From positions 124,001 to 188,000 of the forward strand of contig NZ_JAHXYW010000010.1 in assembly GCF_019969725.1 (NCBI RefSeq): DNA of 64,000 nucleotides, written 5' to 3'. Of this stretch, positions 15,700-24,340 are shown piece after piece (position 1 is the first letter of the stretch; each line of letters starts with the position of its first letter). The translations under genes were made by a program, and so were the position numbers. The DNA is from Neobacillus bataviensis (GTDB taxonomy: Bacteria; Bacillota; Bacilli; Bacillales_B; DSM-18226). Below the pieces are notes generated by a model that was given only the letters and a program-made list of their open reading frames with translations, did no database searches and was not told where the DNA came from.

Positions 15700-17115
15700 T
15701 CACGGGCGCGGTTCTTTCCGTGCGACGCCTGTCTGATGGGCTGCTTGGACCACGGCTGCGCGGACCCGTTCTACGACCTTATCATTGAATACGCTCGGAA
15801 TAATATATGATTCGCTTAGTTCCTCGTCCGACACAACGGAAGCAATCGCTTTCGCTGCCGCCACCTTCATTTCTTCATTAATTTCACTCGCGCGGCAGTC
15901 GAGCGCACCGCGGAAGATTCCTGGAAAACAAAGAACATTATTGATTTGATTCGGGTAATCGGAGCGGCCGGTTGCCATTACCCGTACATAAGGCTCGGCG
16001 ATATCCGGGTTAATTTCCGGTTCCGGGTTAGCCATGGCGAATACGATCGGATCCTTCGCCATCGTTTTTACGTCCTCAACCTTCAAGATTCCAGGAGCTG
16101 AAACGCCGATAAAAACATCAGCCCCGACAATAACCTCTGATAAGGAACCTTTTAGATTATCGGGATTGGTCATTTTCGCATAGGCATTCCAATAAGGATT
16201 GTCATACTGAACATCACGGTGGATAGCCCCATGCCTGTCCACGCCGATAACGTTGCGAACGCCAGCTGAAAGGAGAATCTTTGTACACGCCATTCCTGCA
16301 GCGCCAATGCCAGTGAAGACGACTTTGATATCTTCAAGTTTTTTATTGGTAATTCTTAATGCATTTAAAAGTCCGGCAAGAAGCACAACGGCGGTTCCAT
16401 GTTGATCGTCGTGAAAAACAGGGATATCGAGCTCTTGCTTTAATCTTTCTTCGATTTCAAAGCATCTTGGTGCGGAAATATCCTCTAAATTGATTCCGCC
16501 AAAGGCCGGGGCAACGGCTTTAATTGTCCGAATGATTTCTTCCGTATCTTCCGTATCGAGGCAGATGGGGAAAGAATCGACATTCGCCAGTTGTTTAAAG
16601 AGCATCGCCTTTCCTTCCATTACCGGCATGGCGGCATACGGTCCAATATTCCCAAGGCCCAGGACGGCAGTTCCGTCAGAGATAACCGCAATCGTGTTAC
16701 GCTTAATTGTTAAGGAATAAGCTTTTTCAGGTTCTTCGGCAATCGCAGTGCAGACATTTGCAACTCCTGGTGTATAGACCCTCGCCAAATCTTCTCTGTT
16801 CTTAATTCTCGTTTTGAGTGCGGTCTCGATTTTTCCTCCTAGATGCATCAGGAAGGTTCGGTCGGAAATTTGCAGGACCTTGACGCCCTTCAGCTTGGAG
16901 ATTAACTCGCCTAAATGCCGGCTATGCTTCAAACCAGGGACATTGACGGTGATGTCCCGGATGGTATGAGTTTTGCTCGAGGAAATGACATCGACCCCGA
17001 TAATATCGCCGCCTGCATTACTGATGCAGCTGGCAATTTCACCAAATGAAAAAACCTCTACATCTAATTGTAAACGCATAATAATATGTGTACTTGTACC
17101 TTTTCCAATTGCCAC
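15700..17115 (-). CDS. NAD(P)-dependent malic enzyme with N-terminal ACT domain
   Basis: A 471-residue malic enzyme that oxidatively decarboxylates malate to pyruvate. An ACT-like regulatory domain covers about residues 10-85. The malic enzyme domain follows: catalytic Tyr in ARVYTPGV, Lys in MEGKAMLFKQ, metal ligands in INLEDISAPRCFEIE and VFHDDQHGTA, and the Rossmann GIGAAGMA loop near 280. Start GTG 17115 is chosen because AAGGAG lies 8 nt upstream; the GTG at 17124 would overlap the ribosome site. It lies 24 bp downstream of malK, so malate sensing and malate use form one minus-strand transcript. Confidence 0.9.
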   Translation of the reverse strand: MAIGKGTSTHIIMRLQLDVEVFSFGEIASCISNAGGDIIGVDVISSSKTHTIRDITVNVPGLKHSRHLGELISKLKGVKVLQISDRTFLMHLGGKIETALKTRIKNREDLARVYTPGVANVCTAIAEEPEKAYSLTIKRNTIAVISDGTAVLGLGNIGPYAAMPVMEGKAMLFKQLANVDSFPICLDTEDTEEIIRTIKAVAPAFGGINLEDISAPRCFEIEERLKQELDIPVFHDDQHGTAVVLLAGLLNALRITNKKLEDIKVVFTGIGAAGMACTKILLSAGVRNVIGVDRHGAIHRDVQYDNPYWNAYAKMTNPDNLKGSLSEVIVGADVFIGVSAPGILKVEDVKTMAKDPIVFAMANPEPEINPDIAEPYVRVMATGRSDYPNQINNVLCFPGIFRGALDCRASEINEEMKVAAAKAIASVVSDEELSESYIIPSVFNDKVVERVRAAVVQAAHQTGVARKEPRP

Positions 17116-17139
17116 TCTGACCACTCCTTGATGGTAATT

Positions 17140-18747
17140 TTATTCGTTTTCCCCTTTGATTTGATAGGGGAATGTAAGCGTAAATCTAGTTCCTTCTCCC
17201 ACACTTGTGAAGAGTTCTACTTGCCCATGAAGTTTTTCCACACTTCGTTTCACCAGTGATAATCCAATTCCACGGTCCGTTCCTTTTGTCGAAACGCCTT
17301 TGAAAAAGATTTTTTCAGCCAGTTCTTCGTCCATTCCAGGACCGTTATCGGCTACTTCGATGAAAACCTCTTGATCGTAATAGTCAAAATGAACCGATAC
17401 TTCTTTGTTTTCTTGCTCTGTGAAAGCCTCTAAAGCATTATCAATTAAATTGCCGATTATGGTGATTAGTTCATGTGTGATTTCAGGTGAAGCAGGCTCA
17501 GGCAAAACCGTTTCTGCTGTAAAGGAAAGTTCCGCCCCCAGCTCTCTTGCGTAGCTCATTTTCCCGAGAATGAACCCCGCTAAGGCCGGGTCCTTTATTT
17601 TACTAACAATATAACCGACCTCGCTTTGAAGGTGATCGGAAATCTGGTTAATATAGTCGGCCAGCTTTTCATAGCGCTCGAGATGAACCAACCCGAGAAT
17701 AACATGAAGCTTGTTCATAAATTCGTGGGACTGGGCCCTTAGTGCTTCCGCATAGAGTGTGACTCCCGTAAGCTCTTTTGCCAGTTTATTGATTTCCGTT
17801 TTGTTGCGGAAGGTCGTGATCGCTCCGACCATTTCATTTCCGACTCGGATGGGCACTTGATTCGTTAACAGGGTAATACCGGATAAATCAATTTCTTCAT
17901 TAAGCCGGGGTTTTCCTGATTCTAAGACATTTTTTAGATGAAGCTGTGGGATGTATTCGTCGACCAAGCGTCCTGCTGGATTTTCCTTAATTCCTGCCTC
18001 TTCGAATAAACGCAGTGCTTCATTATTAATAAGCGTAATCCGGGCGTCCTGGTCAACTGCTAGAATGCCTTCCTTTGTCGATTGAAGCATGGCACTTCGC
18101 TCTTCCAGTAATTTTCCGATTTCAAACGGTTCGAGTCCAAACATGCTTTTCTTAATTTTTCTAGCTAAAATAACAGCGCCGATGACGCCAATCATAACCC
18201 CGAAAATGACGGCTAGTATAATAACCTTTTTGCTGTTTCTTACATCCTGTTGGACCTTATCAAGGGAAATTCCAACCGCTACTGCGCCAATTTGTTTCCC
18301 AGAACTTGAGTAAACAGGTGTAAACGCTCTCAAAGAGTAGCCTAAGGTTCCTTTGGCTGTTGAGATATGTTCATGGCCATGGAGGACAGGCCCTTCATCC
18401 CCGCCGACAAATCGTTCGCCAATTTTACTAGGATTAGGATGTGATTTCCGAATCCCCTTCATATCAAGCACGACAATAAATTCGACGTTTGTTGCTTTCA
18501 CCATTTCATTGGTAAAATCCTGGATGTCGCTTTCGCTCCGCTTATGCTCGAGTGCTTCTAGAATAAGGGGAGAATGAGCGGCCATCCTAGCAATATTCAT
18601 GGCTTTTTCTGACTGATTGTTTTTGGTCGTGTTTCCGATTTCCTGGCTGATGAGTAGATCGGTTACAAATAATGCTAATGCCACTACTCCGCAGACGAGA
18701 AGGGTAATGGTCGTTTGCAGACGAAACAGTGGTTTTTTATGTCGCAC
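17140..18747 (-). CDS. malK: MalK-type sensor histidine kinase (CitA/DcuS family)
   Basis: A 535-residue membrane kinase, about the length of B. subtilis MalK (533). Order: helix 1 (about 12-34), extracellular CitA/DcuS PAS-like sensor (about 40-170) with the HPNPSKIGERFVGGDEG segment that binds dicarboxylates, helix 2 (about 175-195), cytoplasmic PAS (about 215-320), the phosphoacceptor His at about 340 in QSHEFMNKLHVILGL, and an ATPase domain with NLIDNALEA, DNGPGMD and GIGLSLV. Start is GTG 18747 after GAGGGGG. It controls dctP and malic enzyme through MalR. Confidence 0.92.
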   Translation of the reverse strand: MRHKKPLFRLQTTITLLVCGVVALALFVTDLLISQEIGNTTKNNQSEKAMNIARMAAHSPLILEALEHKRSESDIQDFTNEMVKATNVEFIVVLDMKGIRKSHPNPSKIGERFVGGDEGPVLHGHEHISTAKGTLGYSLRAFTPVYSSSGKQIGAVAVGISLDKVQQDVRNSKKVIILAVIFGVMIGVIGAVILARKIKKSMFGLEPFEIGKLLEERSAMLQSTKEGILAVDQDARITLINNEALRLFEEAGIKENPAGRLVDEYIPQLHLKNVLESGKPRLNEEIDLSGITLLTNQVPIRVGNEMVGAITTFRNKTEINKLAKELTGVTLYAEALRAQSHEFMNKLHVILGLVHLERYEKLADYINQISDHLQSEVGYIVSKIKDPALAGFILGKMSYARELGAELSFTAETVLPEPASPEITHELITIIGNLIDNALEAFTEQENKEVSVHFDYYDQEVFIEVADNGPGMDEELAEKIFFKGVSTKGTDRGIGLSLVKRSVEKLHGQVELFTSVGEGTRFTLTFPYQIKGENE

Positions 18748-18761
18748 AAGACCCCCTCTTT

Positions 18762-19439
18762 CTATAACCGGTACTTGTTCATAGGGCGGCCGACGGAACC
18801 ATATTGAATTTCCATGAGGATGTCGCCCTTTTTCTCTAGATAGTCTAAATAACGGCGTACCGTAACTCGCGCTAAACCAGTTCCAGCGGCCACTTCATCA
18901 GAGGATAGAGGCTCTGTCTGCCCATCTAAAAATTGTAAAACCTGCTTCATGGTCCTGTCATTTAATCCTTTTGGCAAGGACTCTTCATGCTCCGGCTGCT
19001 TTGTAGGGACTCTTGTCATCGCATCCAAATCAGCCTGTTCCAATGGCCGGTTTTCCTTGAATTTTTTAAAGGTGTTTCGGTACTGCTCTAGCGCCGATTG
19101 GAATCGGTCAAACCGGAACGGCTTAACAATATAATCGACAACCCCGGCACGGAAAATTTCCTGTACATGTTGGGGATCGCGGTTGGCTGTTAAGAGAATG
19201 ACATCTAAAGGATAGTTTTCGTTTCTAATTAGCTGAAGGAGGGAAAATCCGTTCATGTCCGGCAAAAAGTAATCGAGCAGGACTAGATTTGGATGGACTT
19301 CCTTGATTAAAGACAGGGCATCTTTGCCAGAAAAGGCTTTTCCGACTAACGTAAAACCTGGCAGCTTGGATACAAATTCCGCGTTAATCTCCATGACCAT
19401 CGGATCATCCTCGACAATCAAGACTCGGATTGGTTCCAT
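18762..19439 (-). CDS. malR: MalR-type response regulator
   Basis: A 225-residue CitB/DcuR-family regulator. The receiver domain is at the N-terminus with acidic pocket ED10-D11-D12, phosphorylated Asp56 in LVLLDYFLPDMNG, a conserved Thr in VILLTANRD and a Lys in YIVKPFRF. The C-terminal helix-turn-helix is DEVAAGTGLARVTVRRYLDYL (written across about 185-205). It lies 14 bp upstream of malK and responds to extracellular malate or other C4-dicarboxylates. Ribosome site AAAGGAGAG precedes ATG 19439. Confidence 0.92.
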   Translation of the reverse strand: MEPIRVLIVEDDPMVMEINAEFVSKLPGFTLVGKAFSGKDALSLIKEVHPNLVLLDYFLPDMNGFSLLQLIRNENYPLDVILLTANRDPQHVQEIFRAGVVDYIVKPFRFDRFQSALEQYRNTFKKFKENRPLEQADLDAMTRVPTKQPEHEESLPKGLNDRTMKQVLQFLDGQTEPLSSDEVAAGTGLARVTVRRYLDYLEKKGDILMEIQYGSVGRPMNKYRL

Positions 19440-19503
19440 GATTCTCTCCTTTCCTTGCTTTTTTGCCCATTATAGCTTACTTAATGGCGAATAACCAAAG
19501 AAA

Positions 19504-19524
19504 CAGCCACGTATACCGTGGCTG
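19504..19524 (-). terminator. Terminator of dctP
   Basis: CAGCCACG (19504-19511) and CGTGGCTG (19517-19524) with a 5-nt loop. On the minus strand it is followed by TTTCTTTGG. Confidence 0.7.
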
Positions 19525-19548
19525 AAAGTTATACATGTGTAAGCATGG

Positions 19549-20802
19549 TTACGCTGTTTTGCTCAAAGATGACTTTGTTGCAGCTTTATCATCAAACTCA
19601 TTTTCCATTTTGGAAACAACCACCGTTGCAACCCCGTTACCGATAAGATTTGTCAGGGCACGGGCCGTTGACATAAAGCGGTCAACCCCTAGAAGAAGGG
19701 CAATTCCTTCAACCGGAACGCTTGGGAATGCTGCGAGAGTTGCTGCCAAGGTAACAAAACCGGAGCCTGTTACACCTGCAGCCCCTTTAGAAGTAAGCAT
19801 TAATACGCCAAGCAGTGTGAGTTCCTGCCCAAGGCTTAAATCAACTCCAAAAGCTTGAGCGATGAATAGTGCTGCCATCGATAGGTAGATGGAGGTTCCA
19901 TCCAAGTTAAACGAATACCCGGTCGGTACAACAAGACCGACAACAGATTTTGAACATCCGTATGTTTCAAGCTTCTCCACCATTTTAGGAAGAGCCGATT
20001 CAGAAGAGGATGTACCTAATACTAAAAAGATTTCGTCTTTAATATAGCTGATAAATTTGAAGATATTAAAACGATAAAATTTTGCAATTCCGCCGAGAAT
20101 GACAACGATAAATACTGCCATCGCCAATACCGTTAACCCGAACAATTTTCCGAGGGATAAAAGCGAACCAATCCCGAACTGGCCAATCGTATAGGAGATT
20201 GCTCCAAAAGCTGCAATCGGTGAATAATACATAATGATGTTTACAATTCGGAAGAAGGTTTCGGATAATTTTTCAAATAAATCAATGACAGACTTGCTTC
20301 TTTCGCCAAGGCCTGCTAAGGCGATTCCGAATAGGACGGCCAAGAAAAGAACCGGAAGAAGCTGACCGTTGGCTAAAGCACCTATAAAGTTTTCAGGGAT
20401 GATTCCCATGATAAAGTCCATGAAGCTGTGGCTTCCTTCTGCTGCCTGCTTGGTGAATTGGCTAATGTCTGCATTTGCGCTGTGGGCGTTGACCCCTGCA
20501 CCTGGCTTAAAAATCGTAGCAAACAGAATACCGATCGCCAAAGAGATAGTGGAAACGATTTCAAAATAAAGTAAAGCTTTTCCGCCAATTCGGCCGACCT
20601 TCTTCATATCCCCCATACCGGCAATACCGACGACAATGGTTAAGAAGATAATCGGTGCAATGACCATTTTGATCATTTTGACAAAAATATCGGATAACAC
20701 TTTTAATTCGGATCCCATTTTCGGAAATAAGGCACCAAAGACAATCCCAAGGACAATGGCAATCACAACTTGCGTGGTAAGGCTCTTAAAATTGATTTTC
20801 AT
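19549..20802 (-). CDS. dctP: Na+ or H+/C4-dicarboxylate symporter (DctA/DctP)
   Basis: A 417-residue member of the DAACS (SDF) family that imports malate, fumarate and succinate. The re-entrant loop signature LGTSSSESALPKM (around residue 265), the NLDGTSIY motif (about 305) and the second hairpin TSKGAAGVTGSGF (about 345) are all conserved. Start ATG 20802 fits the AGGGGG site. The TTG at 20808 is too close to it. Its neighbours MalKR and malic enzyme make a complete sense-import-use module for malate. Confidence 0.93.
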   Translation of the reverse strand: MKINFKSLTTQVVIAIVLGIVFGALFPKMGSELKVLSDIFVKMIKMVIAPIIFLTIVVGIAGMGDMKKVGRIGGKALLYFEIVSTISLAIGILFATIFKPGAGVNAHSANADISQFTKQAAEGSHSFMDFIMGIIPENFIGALANGQLLPVLFLAVLFGIALAGLGERSKSVIDLFEKLSETFFRIVNIIMYYSPIAAFGAISYTIGQFGIGSLLSLGKLFGLTVLAMAVFIVVILGGIAKFYRFNIFKFISYIKDEIFLVLGTSSSESALPKMVEKLETYGCSKSVVGLVVPTGYSFNLDGTSIYLSMAALFIAQAFGVDLSLGQELTLLGVLMLTSKGAAGVTGSGFVTLAATLAAFPSVPVEGIALLLGVDRFMSTARALTNLIGNGVATVVVSKMENEFDDKAATKSSLSKTA

Positions 20803-20836
20803 TGACAATCCCCCTAATCTATTAAGTTTAAAATAA

Positions 20837-20850
20837 TGTAAACACTTACA
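20837..20850. promoter_or_regulatory. cre-like CcpA site upstream of dctP
   Basis: TGTAAACACTTACA matches the cre consensus at 13 of 14 positions and lies 35 bp before the dctP start, in the gap divergent to guaD. Confidence 0.45.
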
Positions 20851-21052
20851 AGTTAAACAAGATGAATATGATAGAAACTCGCTATCACTAAATGAAGTAT
20901 AAATTTTAGTGAATTATCTGACAATATTTTGGTTATATCGTTCTTTTTGGTTATTTTGGTCTCGACGTCATCGCTTCTTTCGTTTGTTGGACTTAACATT
21001 ATTACTGCTCTACAATTACAATATTGAAATCAAGAATACGAGGGTGGAATTC

Positions 21053-22426
21053 ATGAAACCATATACGCGAATTTTTCAAGGGACTGCTTTTACAAGTCAA
21101 TCTCCAAAAGAAATTCAAATTTTAAAAGACCATCTTTTTTGTGTTAACGAAAACGGATTAATTGAAAAAATCGTGGCTCCAGAAGATGTGGGATATCAAG
21201 CTTTACTTAATGCTTACCAAGACACAGAGAATTTTCATCGTTTGGATGAAGGGCAGTATTTGTTACCTGGCTTTATCGATTTACATGTGCACGCTCCGCA
21301 GTGGGCCCAGGCCGGTACGGCATTGGATATCCCGCTTTATGAATGGTTGAATACGTATACCTTTCCGATTGAGTCTAAATTTTCCGATTTAGACTTTGCC
21401 AAAAATGTGTACGAGGATGTCGTCAGTGCCTTACTAGCTAACGGGACAACGACCGCGCTTTATTTTGCAACTGTCCATAAAGAAGCGAGTTTATTGCTGG
21501 CAGAAATATGCGCCGAAAAAGGTCAGAGGGGATTAGTGGGGAAGGTCGTCATGGATAACCCCGACCAAACCCCTGAATATTATCGTGACGCTGATACTGT
21601 TTCGGCATTGGCGGATACGGAAGAGTTTATTTTAGCTGTTCGCGAATTGACGAAGCGAACGAAACAGGGGGTTTATCCAGTCGTTACTCCTCGGTTTATT
21701 CCAAGCTGTACAGACGATACATTAAAAGGCTTAGGTGAATTAGCCGCAAAGTATAATACTTACGTCCAATCGCACTGCAGTGAAAGTGACTGGGAGCATG
21801 GGTATGTCCATGATCGTTTTCATAAAAATGATGCGTTTGCCTTAAATGATTTTGGTCTATTACGTGAAAAGTCTATTATGGCGCATTGTAATTTTCTAAA
21901 TGACGACGATGCGGGGCTCTTTGCCGAAACGGGTACGGCTGTCTGTCATTGTCCTATTTCTAATGCCTACTTTGCCAATAGCGTTATTCCGATTGCTCGG
22001 TTGCATTCAAAAGGGATAGAAATTGGATTAGGCTCGGATATTTCAGGAGGATTTTCCCCAAGTCTGTTCGATAATGTGCGACAAGCGGTGATGTCATCGA
22101 GAATGTTGGAGGATGGTGTTGATACGGCTCTTTCTGCTGAAGAACGCGGAGTTCCGAATTCACGGATTACGCTTAATGAAGCGTTCTATTTGGCCACCGC
22201 TGGCGGAGGGGAAAGTGTAAGTCTGCCAATCGGCCGCATTGCGGAAAACTATGTGTGGGATGTCCAACTCATCGATACCTTATTAGAAACTGCCAAGCTG
22301 CCTATTTATGATACAAATGAAGATTTAAACGATATTTTTCAAAAAATCATGTATTTGGTCCGGCCGGAAAACATTCGTGAAGTCTGGGTCCAAGGAGAAA
22401 AGGTTCATTCACGAAAAGACCGTTGA
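21053..22426 (+). CDS. guaD: Guanine deaminase (amidohydrolase)
   Basis: A 457-residue metal-dependent amidohydrolase from ATG 21053. The metal site is seen in GFIDLHVHAPQWAQAG (two His), YVQSHCSESDWEHG (His), IMAHCNFLND (His) and GLGSDISGGFSPS (Asp). This set and the 450-residue length are typical of the bacterial guanine deaminase that converts guanine to xanthine and ammonia. An in-frame TTG-led extension to 20909 encodes 48 unlikely residues; GAGGGTGG lies just before 21053. It is divergent from dctP with ~200 bp between them. No purine-specific site was recognised there. Confidence 0.88.
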   Translation: MKPYTRIFQGTAFTSQSPKEIQILKDHLFCVNENGLIEKIVAPEDVGYQALLNAYQDTENFHRLDEGQYLLPGFIDLHVHAPQWAQAGTALDIPLYEWLNTYTFPIESKFSDLDFAKNVYEDVVSALLANGTTTALYFATVHKEASLLLAEICAEKGQRGLVGKVVMDNPDQTPEYYRDADTVSALADTEEFILAVRELTKRTKQGVYPVVTPRFIPSCTDDTLKGLGELAAKYNTYVQSHCSESDWEHGYVHDRFHKNDAFALNDFGLLREKSIMAHCNFLNDDDAGLFAETGTAVCHCPISNAYFANSVIPIARLHSKGIEIGLGSDISGGFSPSLFDNVRQAVMSSRMLEDGVDTALSAEERGVPNSRITLNEAFYLATAGGGESVSLPIGRIAENYVWDVQLIDTLLETAKLPIYDTNEDLNDIFQKIMYLVRPENIREVWVQGEKVHSRKDR

Positions 22427-22457
22427 GGTAATCAGTCAACGGTCTCAGCTTTTTTAA
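22417..22457 (+). terminator. Terminator of guaD overlapping its stop codon
   Basis: AGACCGTTGA (22417-22426) and TCAACGGTCT (22436-22445) form a perfect 10-bp stem that includes the TGA stop, followed by CAGCTTTTTT. Confidence 0.9.
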
Positions 22458-22497
22458 ATTTGGTTAGTAATTTTTTTGGAAAAATTTTTAAAAAAAT

Positions 22498-22509
22498 CAA
22501 ACCGGTTTA
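22498..22509 (+). promoter_or_regulatory. Possible distant copy of the sugar-acid LacI operator
   Basis: CAAACCGGTTTA matches the central operator TAAACCGGTTTA (2516-2527) at 11 of 12 positions and lies 49 bp before a lipoprotein gene. Confidence 0.35.
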
Positions 22510-22558
22510 AAACATTGTCCGTTTCCTCAAATGTAAACAATTTTGGGGAGGGACTTAA

Positions 22559-23398
22559 ATGAAGAAGTGGATGTTTTTCTTAGCCGTTTTTTCAGTCATC
22601 TTAGTATTAGCGGCTTGTAACAGCCAGACCGATCAGACTGCGAAAAAGAAGGAGCCAAAAAGCGAAACAGTAACAGCTGACAAAGGGAGTAAGTCCGAAG
22701 AGAATGGTTTACAACTATTAGATAATGCGAATATTGGAAATTACTTAGCGGATTCCAAGGGAATGGCGTTGTATTGGTTTACAAAGGATCAAGTTGGAAA
22801 GAGCAATTGCAGCGGGCAATGCTTAGAAAACTGGCCGGCTTTTTCAGCTAAAGATTTCAAAGTGCCTGATGGCTTTAACCTAAGCGATTTTGGTACGATC
22901 AAGAGGGAAGATAATGGAGTAGAGCAAGTAACTTACAAAGGATATCCGCTATATTATTGGATAAAAGACAAAGCAAAAGGCGATGTAACTGGTCAGGGAG
23001 TCGGGAATGTCTGGTTTATTGTTAATAGCCAAACCACTTTTGAAGAGGCAAACGTCAATCAATTACAATTATTAGAAGATAATAAGATTGGCAAATACTT
23101 AGCTGATGCAAATGGAATGACCTTGTATTATTTTACGAAGGATCAACCCGGAAAAAGCAATTGCAGTGGGCAATGTCTGGTAAACTGGCCGGCATTTTCA
23201 GCCAAAGATTTCAAAGTGCCTGAAGGCTTTAACCCAAGTGATTTTGGCACGATCAAGCGGGAAGATAATGGAGCCGAGCAAGTGACCTACAAAGGATACC
23301 CGCTATATTATTGGATCAAAGACAAAGCAAAAGGCGATGTAACAGGCCAGGGAGTCGGGAATGTTTGGTATATCGTTAATACGGAAACCACTTTTTAA
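22559..23398 (+). CDS. Lipoprotein with two COG4315 (Yx(F/W/Y)xxD) repeats
   Basis: A 279-residue secreted lipoprotein. A signal peptide ends in the lipobox LAAC with acylated Cys20, followed by a charged linker to about residue 50. Two near-identical ~100-residue modules follow (about 54-155 and 165-266), each with LY(W/Y)FTKDQ, a Cys pair in SNCSGQCLxNW, YKGYPLYYW and GNVW(F/Y)IVN. This is the COG4315/PF03640 'secreted repeat' family of unknown function. The paired Cys suggest a disulphide or metal site on the outer membrane face. The two modules are also very alike in DNA, implying recent duplication or gene conversion. GGGGAGG ribosome site. Confidence 0.85.
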   Translation: MKKWMFFLAVFSVILVLAACNSQTDQTAKKKEPKSETVTADKGSKSEENGLQLLDNANIGNYLADSKGMALYWFTKDQVGKSNCSGQCLENWPAFSAKDFKVPDGFNLSDFGTIKREDNGVEQVTYKGYPLYYWIKDKAKGDVTGQGVGNVWFIVNSQTTFEEANVNQLQLLEDNKIGKYLADANGMTLYYFTKDQPGKSNCSGQCLVNWPAFSAKDFKVPEGFNPSDFGTIKREDNGAEQVTYKGYPLYYWIKDKAKGDVTGQGVGNVWYIVNTETTF

Positions 23399-23421
23399 TT
23401 CAAGTAAATACATTTAAAATC

Positions 23422-23465
23422 GGAAAAGGCTTTCTCACAGATTGTTTGTGAGGAAGCCTCTTTTC
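23422..23465 (+). terminator. Terminator of the COG4315 lipoprotein gene
   Basis: GGAAAAGGCTTTCTCACA (23422-23439) pairs with TTGTGAGGAAGCCTCTTTTCC (23445-23465) apart from small bulges. Confidence 0.85.
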
Positions 23466-23544
23466 CATTTTTATAATTCATTTTAACGTTGAAATATCGG
23501 AATTAATCGTGGTGAACCTTACCATAAATAGAGGCAGTTAATAA

Positions 23545-23587
23545 TAAGAAGAAGGCACTGATTTGAGTGCATTCTTCTTAGGTTTTT
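23545..23587 (+). terminator. Second, orphan terminator
   Basis: TAAGAAGAAGGCACT (23545-23559) and AGTGCATTCTTCTTA (23566-23580) are followed by GGTTTTTTG. No gene lies between it and the terminator at 23422-23465. Confidence 0.8.
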
Positions 23588-23667
23588 TGTTTTCAAGTAA
23601 ACTATAAGAAGAATGTACGTTGGTGGAGGAAGTGACTATGTTAGTTGTGACATATCATCTTAGATAA

Positions 23668-24123
23668 TTATCGGTATGAAAAATGGAGGAAAGTTCCCCA
23701 GCTTTCTTGTCTAGCAAACTGAGGATAGGAGGACATAAAGTTAATTATTATTAAAGATTGTTCTAGATTAGGGTATGCGTCGAATAAGAACCTATCACCG
23801 TATCGAATAGCTGTTAATGCAAGTGGTAATTCACTTTTAAATATTTCATTACGTTTTGCAGCTACATTTATGTTATATTCCCCTTGATCTAAATATATAT
23901 AAACATAGAAGTGGAAGGAACTTCCAACTTGTTTCCATACTCCTAATACTTCATCTCTATTAAGATTGATATTTTCCCAGGCATAACGAATTCCAATTGT
24001 TAAACATAGATCTCCAGTAATATCAGAGTGAGTAAGTGTATAACATCTTGGTATAACAGGTTCCGTAGCTGTAACACCACTGCTGTAAGCCACAAATAGT
24101 TTCCCAGGATTAAAAGTGCTCAA
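23668..24123 (-). CDS. Bacterial staygreen (SGR, Mg-dechelatase) family protein
   Basis: A 151-residue protein starting with TTG 24123, supported by GGAG 8 nt upstream. Its core matches the staygreen family (PF12638) known from plants: PRCYTLTHSDITGDLCLTIG (about 25-44), NRDEVLGVWKQ (about 55), SELPLALTAIRYGDRFLF (about 95-112) and a C-terminal RQESWGTF. In plants this enzyme removes Mg from chlorophyll a. Bacterial homologues are reported to have dechelatase activity in vitro, but their role in non-photosynthetic hosts is unknown. It is monocistronic, with no pigment or tetrapyrrole genes nearby. Confidence 0.8.
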   Translation of the reverse strand: MSTFNPGKLFVAYSSGVTATEPVIPRCYTLTHSDITGDLCLTIGIRYAWENINLNRDEVLGVWKQVGSSFHFYVYIYLDQGEYNINVAAKRNEIFKSELPLALTAIRYGDRFLFDAYPNLEQSLIIINFMSSYPQFARQESWGTFLHFSYR

Positions 24124-24275
24124 GCAACCAACTCCAATCGGCCAGTTTTTTAATAGATAAGTTAATTTTCAAAAAGGTATTTCTTTTGTAATCCTCGAAC
24201 AATAGTTCATTAAAAACAAGATAATAATATTATGAGATTAGCCTAAGTCATTTTGACCGAATACATTCAAAAAAT

Positions 24276-24327
24276 AAGTCACCTACTGTAATAAGTGCCT
24301 GTTAGAATCCATGACGATAGGTGACTT
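24276..24327 (-). terminator. Terminator of the SDR-TetR transcript
   Basis: AAGTCACCTA (24276-24285) pairs perfectly with TAGGTGACTT (24318-24327). On the minus strand it is followed by ATTTTTTG. Confidence 0.75.
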
Positions 24328-24340
24328 GAATTTGTTTGCT

